Part shown: in pieces, positions 17,448-28,270 of the stretch | Position numbering within the stretch: the first letter of the stretch is position 1 | How the letters are laid out: the number at the start of each line of letters is the position of its first letter | DNA from: Acetobacter oeni | GTDB taxonomy: Bacteria > Pseudomonadota > Alphaproteobacteria > Acetobacterales > Acetobacteraceae | Direction: 5' to 3' | Assembly: GCF_011516825.1 (NCBI RefSeq) | Contig: NZ_WOTA01000003.1 | Location: 167,388-231,387 of the forward strand | DNA: 64,000 nt | Translations under genes and position numbers: made by a program | Notes under the pieces: generated by a model | Told to the model about the DNA's origin: nothing | Seen by the model: the letters and a program-made list of their open reading frames with translations, nothing else | Databases searched by the model: none

Positions 17448-19304
17448 TTACTGAAACGGCAGATACCGGAAATCAAAGAATATCTGGCTCATGGACGTCG
17501 AAGGATCGCCTCCCACACCCTGCCAGATCTGCCTCCGCGAATAGGCCAGCTGCGTGCCGGCTTCCACCGTGCCGAACGGCCCCTTCAGGAAACGCCACCA
17601 CGCACCGATTGTCACTTCGGTCACGCCTTTCGTGTTGGCCGTGCAGGGGAGGGAGGACAGCTCGATCTCACAGCCCGCGTTGGAATAGTTTGGATTGCCA
17701 TATCCATAATTCGCGCCATCGACGGAAAAGGAACGGCGTCCCTCACGCTGCGTCCCGAAATACCCATAGACATCGAGCGCGGAAGTCGGATGCGCGATAA
17801 TGCCGGCCGTGGCCTGGATCGACGGCAACGGCACCGGCTTGCCCTGTGCGTTCAGTGTGGCATCCGGCAGCAGAGCCGAGCCATATCGCCCGATTCCAAC
17901 ACCGGCCAGACCAGCCAGTCTGACCTCAAGCTTGTGCGGAATAATCGGGACGATCATCGACCCGCCGCCCCCGCCTGCAATCACAGTGTTATTGTGCCCA
18001 TAACCAACGCCGGACACACGGTCATGCGGAAAATGCAGAATGCCTTCAAGTTCGTAATGTCCCCAGGATGGATCGTAGGCGAGCTTGGCAATCACATCGG
18101 GCGCAACTTCGTTCGAGAACGGAGCCGGGTTGGTCAGGCCTGTGCCGTCGGATGTAATCGTTGCCGTCTGACCGTTCGGCAGAGAAACCGCGCCGTCATT
18201 ATCGGTAAAGCCGGTCGTATCGTAAAGCGTCTGCGGATTTTCGATCGAAAGCCCCAGCCACAGCCGATGATGCATCATGTCTTTCACAAAACGCGCCTGC
18301 CATTGCCGAGTCCATGTCTGACCGGCAAGCATCGCCGCATCAATCGTTTCGGGCAAACTCTCCTGACGCGGAATAATGCCCACACGATCAGGTGTCAGCA
18401 TGCTCCACGCCTGACCGGCGAGAAAATGGAAATTCGCTTCGCTGTTGTCATAGGCCAGATAGGCCTGGCGGAGCCGGAACGAATAGCTGTTGCTCTCATA
18501 GGCGTCCGTCGTCGCCGCACCCGCGCCGAAATCCATTTCAAAAAAACCGGAAATGGTTTCGGTCTTGCTGATATTGCCACGCGCCATCAGCGAAATACGG
18601 CTGTAACGGGCGCTGCCTTCAAAATTGTTGGTATGATAGCGTGGCTCGTTCGGATACGGCATGTCCTGCCAGTAATTGAATGTCCCGCTGGCGATGTGCC
18701 GGTTTTCAAGAACGGAAGACGTATCAATAAATCCGCCAAGCGCCAGCATGATCGGTCCCATGTGGAAAACGCCGCGATCACCCACGGCACCTGCCGCCTG
18801 CGCGCCAACCGTATCCCGCGAATGCGGGCCGACATTATTTTCAGCCATACGCGAAATGACGTCCTCGGCACGCCGGGCAACCACCGATTCGACCGTGGGC
18901 TGATCAACTCCCCTGAAGGTCGGCGTCACATCCGGACCCGTGCTGCGCCGACTGACAACGCGATTGCCTTCGGTCTCCTCGCCAGGCAAGGCTGCCAGCC
19001 GCTCCGGAGCCGTGCCATTGGCGACAGAAATATGCTGACGCGTCGTTTTGCTCAGTGCCGCATGGCTCGACGATGAATGCTGTAATGACGATTTGCGTGC
19101 GATAAGCTGCTTCTGTAGCCCTACCAGCGCATGCGTCAGCTGAGACTGCTGCTCCTGAATACGCGCAATCTGCTTTTCCATCAGTTCCAGAGATTCGCTC
19201 TGATCATCCGCGCGGGCCGAAAGCGGGATCAGAGCCGATCCCGTGAAAAGAGCGAGTACAAAAGAGTATCTGGTCCGGCGGAGAGTCGTCGGGCGTTGCG
19301 ACAT
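17448..19304 (-). CDS. Outer-membrane porin, DcaP-like
   Basis: The 618-residue protein starts with a signal peptide (hydrophobic run ending ...SARA at about 32). A coiled-coil segment rich in Gln and Leu follows (about 35-70), then a long beta-barrel region with alternating aromatic and polar residues, ending in an aromatic-rich terminus (FFDFRYLPFQ). Motifs such as GGFIDTS, GQAWSMLTPDRVG and FFEMDFGAG are like DcaP-type trimeric porins of Proteobacteria, whose N-terminal coiled coil extends into the periplasm. The substrate cannot be told. It is transcribed away from dapF across a 178-base AT-rich gap. Confidence 0.72.
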   Translation of the reverse strand: MSQRPTTLRRTRYSFVLALFTGSALIPLSARADDQSESLELMEKQIARIQEQQSQLTHALVGLQKQLIARKSSLQHSSSSHAALSKTTRQHISVANGTAPERLAALPGEETEGNRVVSRRSTGPDVTPTFRGVDQPTVESVVARRAEDVISRMAENNVGPHSRDTVGAQAAGAVGDRGVFHMGPIMLALGGFIDTSSVLENRHIASGTFNYWQDMPYPNEPRYHTNNFEGSARYSRISLMARGNISKTETISGFFEMDFGAGAATTDAYESNSYSFRLRQAYLAYDNSEANFHFLAGQAWSMLTPDRVGIIPRQESLPETIDAAMLAGQTWTRQWQARFVKDMMHHRLWLGLSIENPQTLYDTTGFTDNDGAVSLPNGQTATITSDGTGLTNPAPFSNEVAPDVIAKLAYDPSWGHYELEGILHFPHDRVSGVGYGHNNTVIAGGGGGSMIVPIIPHKLEVRLAGLAGVGIGRYGSALLPDATLNAQGKPVPLPSIQATAGIIAHPTSALDVYGYFGTQREGRRSFSVDGANYGYGNPNYSNAGCEIELSSLPCTANTKGVTEVTIGAWWRFLKGPFGTVEAGTQLAYSRRQIWQGVGGDPSTSMSQIFFDFRYLPFQ

Positions 19305-19482
19305 TGGCGAGAAGCGTCCATTTTCAAGAAGAAGTCAATTGCGACAAAGCATTGCTGACTAAACGCAGTAAATAATAATTATACAAATTACAGATATTCG
19401 TAAATTGCATATCAGGTGTGTTACTTTTTGAAACTCTGTGTTTTTGTCGCCTGAAAACAGTTCCCTCCGTATATAAGGCGGT

Positions 19483-20310
19483 ATGTCGATACATTTTCGC
19501 AAGATGCATGGATTGGGTAACGATTTCATTGTCGTCGATGAACGAAAAACCCCCCGCGACTTCTCACCGACACGCATTGCGGCACTAGCCGATCGCCGTC
19601 GCGGGATTGGCTGCGACCAGTTTGTCACGCTGACGCCCGCATTGAACGCAAATGCCCAGGCCTTCGTCCGCTTCTTTAACCCGGACGGCAGCGAAGCCGG
19701 GGCCTGCGGCAATGCCTCCCGTTGCGTTGCCAGCCTGCTGGCCACCGAAACCGGGCAGAGCGACCTGACCCTCCAGACACGCGCAGGCCTCCTGACCGCC
19801 CGCGTGCTCCCGGCAAAGGAAGAGGGCAGGGCAACCGTCACTGTCGATATGGGCCGCCCCCGGACCGGGTGGCAGGACGTTCCTCTCGCCGAAGAGCTTG
19901 ATACTCTGCGCCTGCCGCTGGACGGCGAACCTGCTGCGCTCTCCATGGGCAATCCCCATGTCACTTTCTTCGTGGACGACCTCGCGGAGGCCGAGCGAGG
20001 CCCCGCGCTGGAAATGCATCCCCTGTTCCCTGATCGCGCTAATATCGGCTTTGCCCGCATTGATGCGTCCGACCACATGCGTCTCCGCGTATGGGAACGC
20101 GGCGCCGGCTTCACCCTGGCGTGCGGTTCCGGAGCCTGCGCGGCGGCCGTCAACGCCGTCAGACGAGGCCTTGCAGGGCGCCGGATGACAGTTGAGGTTG
20201 ACGGCGGGGAGATGCTTATCGCATGGGATGACAACGATCACGTCCAGATGACCGGCCCGGCGCAGCTCGCGTTCGAAGGCACGGTCGATCCCGAGGCCTA
20301 TCCAAAATGA
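19483..20310 (+). CDS. dapF: Diaminopimelate epimerase
   Basis: The 275-residue DapF converts LL- to meso-diaminopimelate for lysine and peptidoglycan synthesis. The N-terminus [15 protein letters not shown] is typical. Both catalytic cysteines are present: Cys75 in GACGNASRC and Cys214 in [17 protein letters not shown] lies just upstream of the ATG. It overlaps mtaB by 4 bases (ATGA), and the run dapF-mtaB-ftsY is a common alphaproteobacterial arrangement. Confidence 0.96.
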   Translation: MSIHFRKMHGLGNDFIVVDERKTPRDFSPTRIAALADRRRGIGCDQFVTLTPALNANAQAFVRFFNPDGSEAGACGNASRCVASLLATETGQSDLTLQTRAGLLTARVLPAKEEGRATVTVDMGRPRTGWQDVPLAEELDTLRLPLDGEPAALSMGNPHVTFFVDDLAEAERGPALEMHPLFPDRANIGFARIDASDHMRLRVWERGAGFTLACGSGACAAAVNAVRRGLAGRRMTVEVDGGEMLIAWDDNDHVQMTGPAQLAFEGTVDPEAYPK

Positions 20311-21584
20311 CCAGTACAGATGCCGACGCCCCGACAGAAGGCGGCGGTGTGGACATCCTGACCTTCGGCTGTCGCCTCAATACTTATGAGAGCGAAGTCA
20401 TGCGCGGCCATGCCGCGGGACTGGATGATGTCATCATCGTCAACACCTGCGCCGTCACCGGAGAGGCCGAACGCCAGGCCCGCCAGGCCATCCGTCGCGC
20501 CCATCGTCAGCGCCCCGGCGCCCGCATCGTCGTCACCGGCTGCGCGGCACAGATCGACCCCGACCGCTGGGCCGCCATCCCCGGCGTCTCACGCGTGCTC
20601 GGAAACGAAGATAAGCTGAAAGCCGAAAGCTGGTCAGCAAAGGCCCTCACCGAAGGCCACGCCGTCTCCGATATCATGGCGGCAAAAGAAACCGCAGCCC
20701 ATCTCGTCACCGATTTCGCAGGCCGCACCCGCGCCTTCGTCCAGGTGCAGCAGGGCTGCGACCATCGCTGCACCTTCTGCATCATCCCCTTCGGTCGCGG
20801 CCCCTCCCGCTCCGTGCCGGTCGGCGCCGTCGTCGAACAGGTCCGCGCCCTCGTCACCGCCGGCTACCGGGAAGTCGTCCTCACCGGCGTCGATATCACC
20901 TCCTGGGGCGGCGACCTCCCCGGCACCCCCCGTCTCGGCCAGCTCTGCCGCCGCGTCCTCGCCCTGGTCCCGGAACTCGAACGCCTCCGTCTCTCCTCCG
21001 TTGATCCCGTCGAAATCGACGAGGGCATCTGGCGTCTGCTCGAAAACGAAAACCGTTTCATGCCTTATCTGCATCTGTCGCTTCAGGCCGGTTCGGACAT
21101 GATTCTCAAGCGCATGAAGCGTCGCCATCTTGTGGCCGATGCCGCCGCTGTCATCGACCGCGCCCGCTCAATCCGTCCGGAAATCGGCATCGGCGCCGAT
21201 CTCATCGCCGGTTTCCCCACCGAAGACGAACCCCTCTTCGAGGAAACCGTAGCCTTCCTGGAGCAGGCCGCCCTGCCTTACCTGCACGTCTTTCCTTACA
21301 GCGCCCGGCCCGATACCCCCGCCGCCCGGATGCCCGCCATTCCCGTCGCCGAACGCAAGAGCCGTGCCGCCCGGATCCGCGCCATTGGTGACCAGGCTGC
21401 ACAAACCTATTACCGCAGCCTCCTCGGTCGTGATCTGCGCGTCCTGATGGAAACCCCGGAAAGCGGTCACAGCGCGGAATTTGCTCCCGTCCGCCTCGCG
21501 GAAGGTCGCTCCGAAGCCGGGCGTATTGAGATCCTGCGTGCTACGGCGGTTGACGAAGGCGGCCTCGTGGCCGAGATCGTGTAA
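20307..21584 (+). CDS. mtaB: tRNA (t6A37) methylthiotransferase MtaB
   Basis: The 425-residue radical-SAM enzyme adds a methylthio group to t6A37 in tRNAs reading ANN codons. The N-terminal UPF0004 cluster cysteines are Cys22 (FGCRLN), Cys48 (NTCAVT) and Cys79 (TGCAA). The radical-SAM motif CDHRCTFC spans 151-158. A short C-terminal part is consistent with a TRAM-like end. The N-terminus [15 protein letters not shown] separates it from MiaB. It ends one base before the ftsY start codon. Confidence 0.93.
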   Translation: MTSTDADAPTEGGGVDILTFGCRLNTYESEVMRGHAAGLDDVIIVNTCAVTGEAERQARQAIRRAHRQRPGARIVVTGCAAQIDPDRWAAIPGVSRVLGNEDKLKAESWSAKALTEGHAVSDIMAAKETAAHLVTDFAGRTRAFVQVQQGCDHRCTFCIIPFGRGPSRSVPVGAVVEQVRALVTAGYREVVLTGVDITSWGGDLPGTPRLGQLCRRVLALVPELERLRLSSVDPVEIDEGIWRLLENENRFMPYLHLSLQAGSDMILKRMKRRHLVADAAAVIDRARSIRPEIGIGADLIAGFPTEDEPLFEETVAFLEQAALPYLHVFPYSARPDTPAARMPAIPVAERKSRAARIRAIGDQAAQTYYRSLLGRDLRVLMETPESGHSAEFAPVRLAEGRSEAGRIEILRATAVDEGGLVAEIV

Positions 21585-21585
21585 T

Positions 21586-22542
21586 ATGGCACTCGGATTT
21601 TTCTCCCGTCTCAAGCAGGGGCTGTCACGCTCCACCCAGAAACTCAGCGCCGTCTTCACAAAGCGAAAGCTGGATGAGGCTGCCCTGCAGGAGCTGGAAG
21701 ACCAGCTCATTGCCGCCGATCTTGGCCCAGCCGTGGCCGGTCGCATCATCGAATCCTTCCGCGCCAGCCGCTTCGGCACCGAAGTCACCGACGAGGAAAT
21801 CCGCACCACTCTTGCCGACGAAATCGCCCGCGTGCTCGAACCCGTCGCCATTCCCTTCGAGCCAAACCCCGAGCTGAAGCCTCACGTCGTCCTCATGGTC
21901 GGCGTGAACGGCACGGGCAAAACCACCACCATCGGCAAAATGGCCCGCTATTTCGGCGAGCAGGGTAAAAAAGTCATCATGGTGGCGGGCGACACCTTTC
22001 GCGCTGCCGCCGTCGAGCAGCTTCAGATCTGGGGTGAACGTACCGGAACCCAGGTTATTGCCGGCAAGCCGGGAGGCGACGCCGCCGGTCTCGCTTTCGA
22101 AGGCCTCAAACGCGGCAAGGCCGAAGGCGCCGACCTCGTCCTGATCGACACCGCCGGACGCCTGCACAACAAAGGCGCGCTGATGGAGGAACTCGCGAAA
22201 ATCATCCGCGTGATGAAAAAATTCGACGAGACCGCACCGCACTCCGTCATTCTCGTGCTCGATGCCACGACCGGTCAGAACGCCATCGAGCAGGTCCGCG
22301 TCTTCCGCGAACTGGTCAATGTCACCGGTCTGATCGTCACCAAACTCGACGGCTCCGCCCGGGGCGGCATCGTCGTCGCTCTTGCCGATACTTTCAAACT
22401 TCCCGTCCACGCCGTTGGTGTCGGCGAAAAAGCCGAAGACCTGCGTCCGTTCTCAGCCCGGGATTTCGCCCTTGGCCTCGTCGGTCGTACTGAACTCTCC
22501 GGCCTGACCGAGGCCGGGGAAGACGCTCCTCCGGCGTCCTGA
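21586..22542 (+). CDS. ftsY: Signal recognition particle receptor FtsY
   Basis: From the ATG at 21586 the product has 318 residues: a short N-terminal helix (ALGFFSRLKQGLSRSTQKL) followed by the NG GTPase domain. The G1 loop GVNGTGKT is at 106-113, and DTAGR, TKLDG and GVGEKAEDLRPF motifs follow. FtsY docks SRP-bound ribosomes at the membrane. It lacks the long acidic A domain of E. coli FtsY, as in most Alphaproteobacteria. A GC-rich hairpin (22590-22603) lies about 50 bases after the stop, without a T-run. Confidence 0.96.
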   Translation: MALGFFSRLKQGLSRSTQKLSAVFTKRKLDEAALQELEDQLIAADLGPAVAGRIIESFRASRFGTEVTDEEIRTTLADEIARVLEPVAIPFEPNPELKPHVVLMVGVNGTGKTTTIGKMARYFGEQGKKVIMVAGDTFRAAAVEQLQIWGERTGTQVIAGKPGGDAAGLAFEGLKRGKAEGADLVLIDTAGRLHNKGALMEELAKIIRVMKKFDETAPHSVILVLDATTGQNAIEQVRVFRELVNVTGLIVTKLDGSARGGIVVALADTFKLPVHAVGVGEKAEDLRPFSARDFALGLVGRTELSGLTEAGEDAPPAS

Positions 22543-22719
22543 ACCTTTCGACTGTTTCGCTGAATTTATCCCAAAGATGCTGAAGACAGCCCCGCGTGCG
22601 GGGACACCCGGCTCCAGCGATTCGCGACCTGGCCATAAAGCCACTGCAGAAACTCCGGACCGCTGACACCGTTCACTGCTGGCCGATATGCGGCGCCTTT
22701 TATGAACAGGACCTCAACA

Positions 22720-23502
22720 ATGGCTGGAATACCGGGAAAAGTGGCATTGGTAACCGGAGCAGGGCAGGGGATCGGACGCGGGATCGCCCTGCGTCTTGCC
22801 CGCGATGGCGCCGATATCGCCGTCGTCGATATCCACGAAGCCGCGATGAAGGATGTGGTCGCGGAGATCGAAGCTCTGGGCCGCAAAGCAGTTTTTTACA
22901 ACGCCGATATCGGTAATCGCAATGAAGTCGCTGCTGCGATCGACCACGCGGAAAGCGAACTCGGCGGCTTCGATATCATCGTCAACAATGCGGGCATCGC
23001 ACAGGTCAAGCCCCTGTCAGATGTCACCCCTGAAGAAATCGACACGATTTTTCGCATAAATCTGGAAGGAACCCTCTGGGGAATCCAGCTTGCCGCCGCG
23101 AAATTCATCAGCCGGAAGCAGAAAGGCAAGATCATCAATGCCTGCTCGATCGCGGGACATGAAGGTTACGCCATGCTCGGTGCCTATTCCGCCACAAAAT
23201 TTGCCGTCAGAGGACTCACTCAGGCCGCTGCGAAAGAATATGCTTCCCGTGGAATCACGGTCAACGCTTACTGCCCCGGCGTTGTCGGCACAGGGATGTG
23301 GAAGCTGATCGACAGTGAGTTTTCAAAAATAACAGGCGCGCCTGAGGGCGAAACATATAACAAATTCGTGAACGGTATTGCTCTCGGCCGCGCCGAAACG
23401 CCCGATGATGTTGCCTGTCTCGTCTCTTGGCTGGCCGGCCCCGATTCAGACTATGTCACCGGACAGGCCATCCTGATCGACGGCGGCATGGTCTACCGTT
23501 AA
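22720..23502 (+). CDS. Short-chain dehydrogenase, acetoin/diacetyl reductase type
   Basis: The 260-residue classical SDR has a TGAGQGIG cofactor motif (12-19), NNAG (89-92), catalytic Ser143, and Tyr156 and Lys160 in YSATK. The C-terminal IDGGMVY and the overall sequence resemble (S)-acetoin-forming diacetyl reductase / meso-2,3-butanediol dehydrogenase (BudC family). Acetic acid bacteria use such enzymes on acetoin, diols and polyols, so the exact substrate is an inference. The ATG at 22720 is preferred because AGGA lies 8 bases upstream. It stands alone between ftsY and a long gap. Confidence 0.85.
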   Translation: MAGIPGKVALVTGAGQGIGRGIALRLARDGADIAVVDIHEAAMKDVVAEIEALGRKAVFYNADIGNRNEVAAAIDHAESELGGFDIIVNNAGIAQVKPLSDVTPEEIDTIFRINLEGTLWGIQLAAAKFISRKQKGKIINACSIAGHEGYAMLGAYSATKFAVRGLTQAAAKEYASRGITVNAYCPGVVGTGMWKLIDSEFSKITGAPEGETYNKFVNGIALGRAETPDDVACLVSWLAGPDSDYVTGQAILIDGGMVYR

Positions 23503-23844
23503 CCCGGGGACGGTATCGCAATCGTCAGACGGAAGACGCCTGAACGGACAGGGGTTGCTAAGGCAGGGGTGGTAAAAAAAACCGGTCGCGCCAGCCCCTC
23601 CCGCACCGCCCTTTCCGGTCGTTTCTGCTGAAAATACAAAAAGAATAATCGATATGGCCTTTTCAGGACGATCTGATTGCAGCTATCTGCTGTAACTGAA
23701 CTGTTGCTGTTGCGCTCAGAAGATATTCCGATTGTGGAATGACAGATTTGATCTGGAAGCTTCAGAATCCCTCTGCGTCGTAAGTAGTCATCGGTTCAGA
23801 AAGTTGATCCGCCCCAGATTGACTGAGACGATGAAAGGCAGGGA
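23503..23844. other. Intergenic region upstream of carbohydrate-type porin
   Basis: This gap of about 340 bases holds no convincing reading frame. The part nearest the SDR gene is GC-rich with a short A-run; the rest is lower in GC and presumably carries the porin promoter. No clear terminator or operator was recognised. Confidence 0.5.
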
Positions 23845-25107
23845 ATGTTTCGGAAGCGGCCATGGTTTGCAGGTATCCTGCTGGCCTGCATAACAATCGT
23901 TTGTTCCACACCGACCCACGCCGCTGTTTCCCTCTTTGCCCCGGCCCCCGGCGCTGACGAATTCGAGCAGTGGTGGCGTGGCATCACCCTCGCTGGCCGC
24001 ATCGACGGTGGCATCACCGCCAACCCCGCCCGCCCCGCCAACGGCATCAACTTCGGCAACTTCATTGGCGATCACGCCAACCAGGTCCAGCTAAACCAGC
24101 TCGACCTTACGATCAGTCGCCCTGTCGATCCCGACGCCAAAGGCTACAGCTTCGGCTTCACGCTCGAAGCGAATTATGGCTCGGATTCCCGCTATTATCA
24201 TCTGCTTGGAATCTCCGATCGCGCCCTCAACGCCCGCTATCAGATCATTCCCGCACAGGCCCATGTGGATGCCCATCTGCCGTGGTTCACCGGACTCGGC
24301 GTCGATATGAACGTCGGTATCCTCCAGGCCCCGATGGGTCCCGAAGCTTTCGACCCCGAGGGCCGGCCATTCTATACCTTCAGCTACACAGGCGAATATT
24401 CCGTCCCGTTCGAACATCTCGGCATGATGGCCACCATTCACGTCACACCGATGATCGACGTGCTCACCGGCATCGACACCGGCAACCAGACCACCTTCGG
24501 ACGCAGCGATAACAACAGCATGCCCGCCGGTTACGCCGGTCTCACACTCAAAAATCTGGCGAACGGCAAGCTGACGATCACCGAACTCAGCCGCTTCGGA
24601 CCGGAAGACTCCCGCCTGGCTCTAGGCGTCCGTGAAGCCAATAGCGCCATGCGGTTCTGGAACGATCTGACCGCGATCTATCACGTCAGCGACACGTTGA
24701 CCCTGACCGGAGAGGTCAACTACCTCCATGATGACGGCCTCCGCGCCGACACGGAAAGCGTTGTCACCTATCTCTCATGGAACTTCGCGAAAGACCTGAC
24801 CTTCAATTATCGCGGCGAAATCTATCGCGACAATACCGGCCTCATGGTCTCCAGCTTTCTCACCGACGAAAGCTACATGAAGGCCATCGCAGGTACGACT
24901 TCCTACGCTGAAAGCGCCCCACCAACCACATATGGCGCGCTGACCCTCGGCGTCACCTGGAGAAAACCGCTGACGAAAAAACTTGGCTACTTCGCCATCC
25001 GTCCGGAAATCCGCTTCGACCGCTCCCTGAACGGTACATCCCCCTTCAACGACGGACGTAATACCGGGATGTTCACCTTCGGCGGCGACATGATGATGGG
25101 ATTCTGA
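23845..25107 (+). CDS. Outer-membrane beta-barrel porin (BBP2-like)
   Basis: The 420-residue protein has a signal peptide (MFRKRPWFAGILLACITIVCS, cleavage after ...THA). Successive amphipathic strands follow: GFTLEANYGSDSRYYHLLG, VDMNVGILQAPMG, FTFSYTGEYSVPFEHLG-like segments, and a terminal FTFGGDMMMGF strand ending in Phe. This is the pattern of the outer-membrane beta-barrel porin family often seen in Acetobacteraceae, used for uptake of small solutes. Substrate is unknown. Its stop lies only 7 bases from the convergent UbiB-like gene. Confidence 0.75.
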   Translation: MFRKRPWFAGILLACITIVCSTPTHAAVSLFAPAPGADEFEQWWRGITLAGRIDGGITANPARPANGINFGNFIGDHANQVQLNQLDLTISRPVDPDAKGYSFGFTLEANYGSDSRYYHLLGISDRALNARYQIIPAQAHVDAHLPWFTGLGVDMNVGILQAPMGPEAFDPEGRPFYTFSYTGEYSVPFEHLGMMATIHVTPMIDVLTGIDTGNQTTFGRSDNNSMPAGYAGLTLKNLANGKLTITELSRFGPEDSRLALGVREANSAMRFWNDLTAIYHVSDTLTLTGEVNYLHDDGLRADTESVVTYLSWNFAKDLTFNYRGEIYRDNTGLMVSSFLTDESYMKAIAGTTSYAESAPPTTYGALTLGVTWRKPLTKKLGYFAIRPEIRFDRSLNGTSPFNDGRNTGMFTFGGDMMMGF

Positions 25108-25114
25108 CCCCGGC

Positions 25115-26470
25115 TCAGACCGAAACGACCACGCCCGCCTTCCGCAAAGCCTCCTGCTGCCGCGCCGCCAGTGCTTCCTCGCTGAAATCCGCCACCAGAT
25201 CCTGAAACATCCGGTGCCAGTTCAGCTTCGCGCCAAGCCGCATGAACACTGATCCCAGTCCGATAGCTGAACGATCCACCAGCACAAATTCACGCGGTGG
25301 CTTTACGCCCCCCGTGCGCTGAAGGCCGGCATGAACCCGCGCCGCAATGTCGCGCCCGAAAATCGTCTCCTGATTTTCGTTAATCGTCCGCACCCGGTCC
25401 TGCATCATCGGCTCATAAAGGAAGCTCGCCCACTCGTTCAAAACTGTCATCGTTTCCCGCGACAGTCCGACAAAGCCCCACATCTCATAAGCATGAGCCG
25501 CCCGGTCCTCATCGCCGGCACGCAGCGCCTCGCAAAGTTCAATGATCCCGCGCACAAACTGCGGCCGGAACACTCTGATCGCACCGAAATCGAGCAGGTT
25601 GAACCCGCCATCTGCCCGGACGGTGAAATTCCCCATATGCGGGTCACCATGAATCACGCCGTAACGATAAAGCGGCACATACCACGCCTCGAACAGCGCC
25701 TTCGCCATCCGGTCACGCTGCTCCTGGCTCGGATTCGTATCCAGAATCGCCTGCAACCCGCGTCCCGTCACCCATTCCATCGTCAGCAGCCGCCCTGTGG
25801 TCAGCGCATCCACCGGCTTTGGAACCGTTACCGAAGGAAACTCCTCCAGCATCAGCCCGTAGAGCTTCATGTTCGCCGCCTCGCGACGGTAATCCAGCTC
25901 TTCGCGCAGCCGCTCCGTCAGCTCCTCGATCACATCTTCCTGACGCACAGCGTTGTCGATGCGGTGATACACTCCCATCGCCATGCGGAACTGCTTCAGA
26001 TCCGCCTCGACCGTCGTTGTCATGTCAGGATATTGCAGCTTGCAGGCGACTGTCTCGCCATTCTGCAGAACCGCCCGGTGAACCTGCCCGAGGCTCGCCG
26101 CCGCCGCCGCTTCCCGCCCGAACTCCCGGAAATGCTTCTGCCAGTCAGCTCCCAGCTCAGCTGCCATCCGACGCCGGACAAAACTCCATCCCATCGGCGG
26201 TGCATTCGACTGTAACTGAGCCAGTTCAGCGGCATAATCATCCGGCAACGCGCCCGGAATTGTCGCCAGAAGCTGCGCCGCCTTCATCAGCGGTCCCTTC
26301 AGACCACCCAGAATCGCCTTCAGATCTTCCGCATGCGCTGCGTCATTGCCACGAAAACCAATCCGGTTTCCGGCGATCCGCGCCGCAATGCCGCCTACCG
26401 TGCCGGTAGTCCGGATCATCCGCCCCAGTTCGCCAAACAGGCCCGAGCTGTCGAGATCTTTCTGTGCCAT
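25115..26470 (-). CDS. ABC1/UbiB (AarF)-family atypical kinase
   Basis: The 451-residue protein has the family signature: a KGPLMKAAQLLAT (KxGQ-like) N-terminal motif, an Ala-rich nucleotide loop (AAAASLGQVHRAVL), the catalytic-like HGDPHMGNF and the metal-binding LLDFGAIRV. Members act in ubiquinone biosynthesis or extraction, as COQ8/UbiB. It lacks the two C-terminal membrane helices of E. coli UbiB, so a related ABC1 role is also possible. It lies 3 bases downstream of the oligoendopeptidase gene on the same strand. Confidence 0.85.
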   Translation of the reverse strand: MAQKDLDSSGLFGELGRMIRTTGTVGGIAARIAGNRIGFRGNDAAHAEDLKAILGGLKGPLMKAAQLLATIPGALPDDYAAELAQLQSNAPPMGWSFVRRRMAAELGADWQKHFREFGREAAAAASLGQVHRAVLQNGETVACKLQYPDMTTTVEADLKQFRMAMGVYHRIDNAVRQEDVIEELTERLREELDYRREAANMKLYGLMLEEFPSVTVPKPVDALTTGRLLTMEWVTGRGLQAILDTNPSQEQRDRMAKALFEAWYVPLYRYGVIHGDPHMGNFTVRADGGFNLLDFGAIRVFRPQFVRGIIELCEALRAGDEDRAAHAYEMWGFVGLSRETMTVLNEWASFLYEPMMQDRVRTINENQETIFGRDIAARVHAGLQRTGGVKPPREFVLVDRSAIGLGSVFMRLGAKLNWHRMFQDLVADFSEEALAARQQEALRKAGVVVSV

Positions 26471-26473
26471 GAC

Positions 26474-28270
26474 TCAGCCCGCCTCAAGCTGATCGATAAA
26501 TCCGGAAATCACATCCAGCCCCCGGCGCCAGAATCCCGGATCGCCGGCATCCAGCCCGAAAGGCGCCAGCAGTTCCTGATGACGTTTCGTTCCGCCCGCT
26601 GACAACATCGCCAGATACCTGTCCTGAAAACCCTGAGAGCCGTCCTGATAAACACCATAAAGCGCATTCACCAGGCAATCACCGAACGCATAGGCGTAAA
26701 CATAAAACGGCGAGTGAATGAAGTGCGGCACATAGGTCCAGTACACGTCATATTCAGGCGTGAAATTAAAGGCCGGCCCCAGACTTTCCGTCTGGACCTG
26801 TCGCCAGATCTCACCAATCCGCTCCGGAAGCAGCTCCCCCTTCCGCCGCTCGCCATGCACCAGACTCTCAAACCGGTAGAACGCGATCTGTCGCACCACC
26901 GTGTTGAGCATATCCTCCACCTTGGCCGCCAGCATCAGCCGCTTCTGCTCAGGATCGGTCTCAGTGTCCAGTAAGTGCTGAAACGTCAGCATCTCTCCGA
27001 ACACGCTCGCCGTCTCCGCCAGCGTCAGAGGCGTGGAGGACATGAAATAACCCTGCTTCGCCGCCAGGATCTGATGCGCTCCATGTCCCAGCTCATGCGC
27101 CAGCGTCATCACATCCCGCGTACGCCCACGATAATTCATCAGCACATAAGGATGCACGGAGGGCGTCACCGGATGCGCGAACGCCCCCGGCGATTTCCCC
27201 GGAACCGGCGCCGCATCGATCCATGGTTTATCCAGAAACTCGCCGACAAGACTGCCAAGACGCGGATCGAATCCGTCGTATGACTGCCGGACGAGCGCCT
27301 TCGCTTCGCTCCAGGGGATATTCTGTTCCTTCATCCCCGGCAGTGGCGCGTTGCGATCCCAGTGCTCCAGCTTTTCCAGCCCGAGCCACTTCGCCTTCAG
27401 CGCGTAATACCGATGCGAGAGCCGCGGATAATCCGTCACTACCGCCGAAACCAGCGCATCCACCACGTCGTCTTCGACCATGTTGGAAACGTTGCGATAC
27501 GATTCCGGACGCGGATATTTCCGCAGCTTGTCCGAAACCGCCTTGTCCTTGGCCAGCGTGTTGGTGATCAGCGACCAGAGTTGCAGATTGCCCCGCAACG
27601 TTTCGCCCACCGTGCGACCCGATTTCTCCCGCACCATCCGGTCCGGATCGGACTGGAGATTCAGCGCCTCGCCCAGCGTCAGCTCCTTTCCGTCCAGCGG
27701 CACCCGAACCGTGCTCATCTGCTCGTCGAACAGCCGGCACCAGGCCGAAGCCCCCGTGACTGATTTCTCCAGCAAAACCTGCTCGATCTCATCCGAAAGC
27801 TGATGCGCCCGGAACATCCGCAGATCCCGCAGGAACGGCTGCCAGTGCACCAGCGCCGGATCGGCCAGCTTCCTCTCCAGCTCCACGTCGTCGATCAGGT
27901 TGATTTCCAGCGTGAAGAACAGCAGATCGGTGGAAATATCCGACAGCGTCTCGCGCACGGACTGGCTGAACCGCCCCGTCTCCGGGCTGGCCATGTCCGC
28001 TGAGAAAGAGAGGGAGGCAAACGCCCCGATCCGCCCCATCGCTTCATCGATCGCCTGATACGTATCGATCGCCGTCGCTAGTTCCGCGCCGGACAGCGTG
28101 GCCACCTTGCTTCGATACCGCTCCGCAAACGCCTTCGCGTCTCCGGCAATCCGCTCCCGGTCCGCCTTCATCTGTGGCGAATCGGCCGATGCATACAGAT
28201 CCGACAGATTCCAGCGAGGCGGCGTATCCCCTGTCGCCGGCGCGGCGGGATGACTGCCGTCAGGACACAT
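26474..28270 (-). CDS. pepF: Oligoendopeptidase F, M3 family
   Basis: From the ATG at 28270 the product is 598 residues, the usual PepF size. The zinc motif is HELGH in TLAHELGHGAHQIL, with the downstream ETASVFGEM glutamate motif of M3 peptidases and an FHSPFYVYAYAFG-like C-terminal region (HSPFYVYAYAFGD). It hydrolyses short peptides in the cytoplasm. GGGAG lies 5 bases before this ATG; an in-frame frame extends further to 28390 but that N-terminus is unconserved in appearance. The gene is divergent from lepA. Confidence 0.9.
   Translation of the reverse strand: MCPDGSHPAAPATGDTPPRWNLSDLYASADSPQMKADRERIAGDAKAFAERYRSKVATLSGAELATAIDTYQAIDEAMGRIGAFASLSFSADMASPETGRFSQSVRETLSDISTDLLFFTLEINLIDDVELERKLADPALVHWQPFLRDLRMFRAHQLSDEIEQVLLEKSVTGASAWCRLFDEQMSTVRVPLDGKELTLGEALNLQSDPDRMVREKSGRTVGETLRGNLQLWSLITNTLAKDKAVSDKLRKYPRPESYRNVSNMVEDDVVDALVSAVVTDYPRLSHRYYALKAKWLGLEKLEHWDRNAPLPGMKEQNIPWSEAKALVRQSYDGFDPRLGSLVGEFLDKPWIDAAPVPGKSPGAFAHPVTPSVHPYVLMNYRGRTRDVMTLAHELGHGAHQILAAKQGYFMSSTPLTLAETASVFGEMLTFQHLLDTETDPEQKRLMLAAKVEDMLNTVVRQIAFYRFESLVHGERRKGELLPERIGEIWRQVQTESLGPAFNFTPEYDVYWTYVPHFIHSPFYVYAYAFGDCLVNALYGVYQDGSQGFQDRYLAMLSAGGTKRHQELLAPFGLDAGDPGFWRRGLDVISGFIDQLEAG

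Noticed and set aside
17790..19076. Open frame of 428 codons opposite the DcaP-like porin
   Set aside because: It is antisense to a porin with signal peptide and barrel strands, Arg-rich and without family resemblance.
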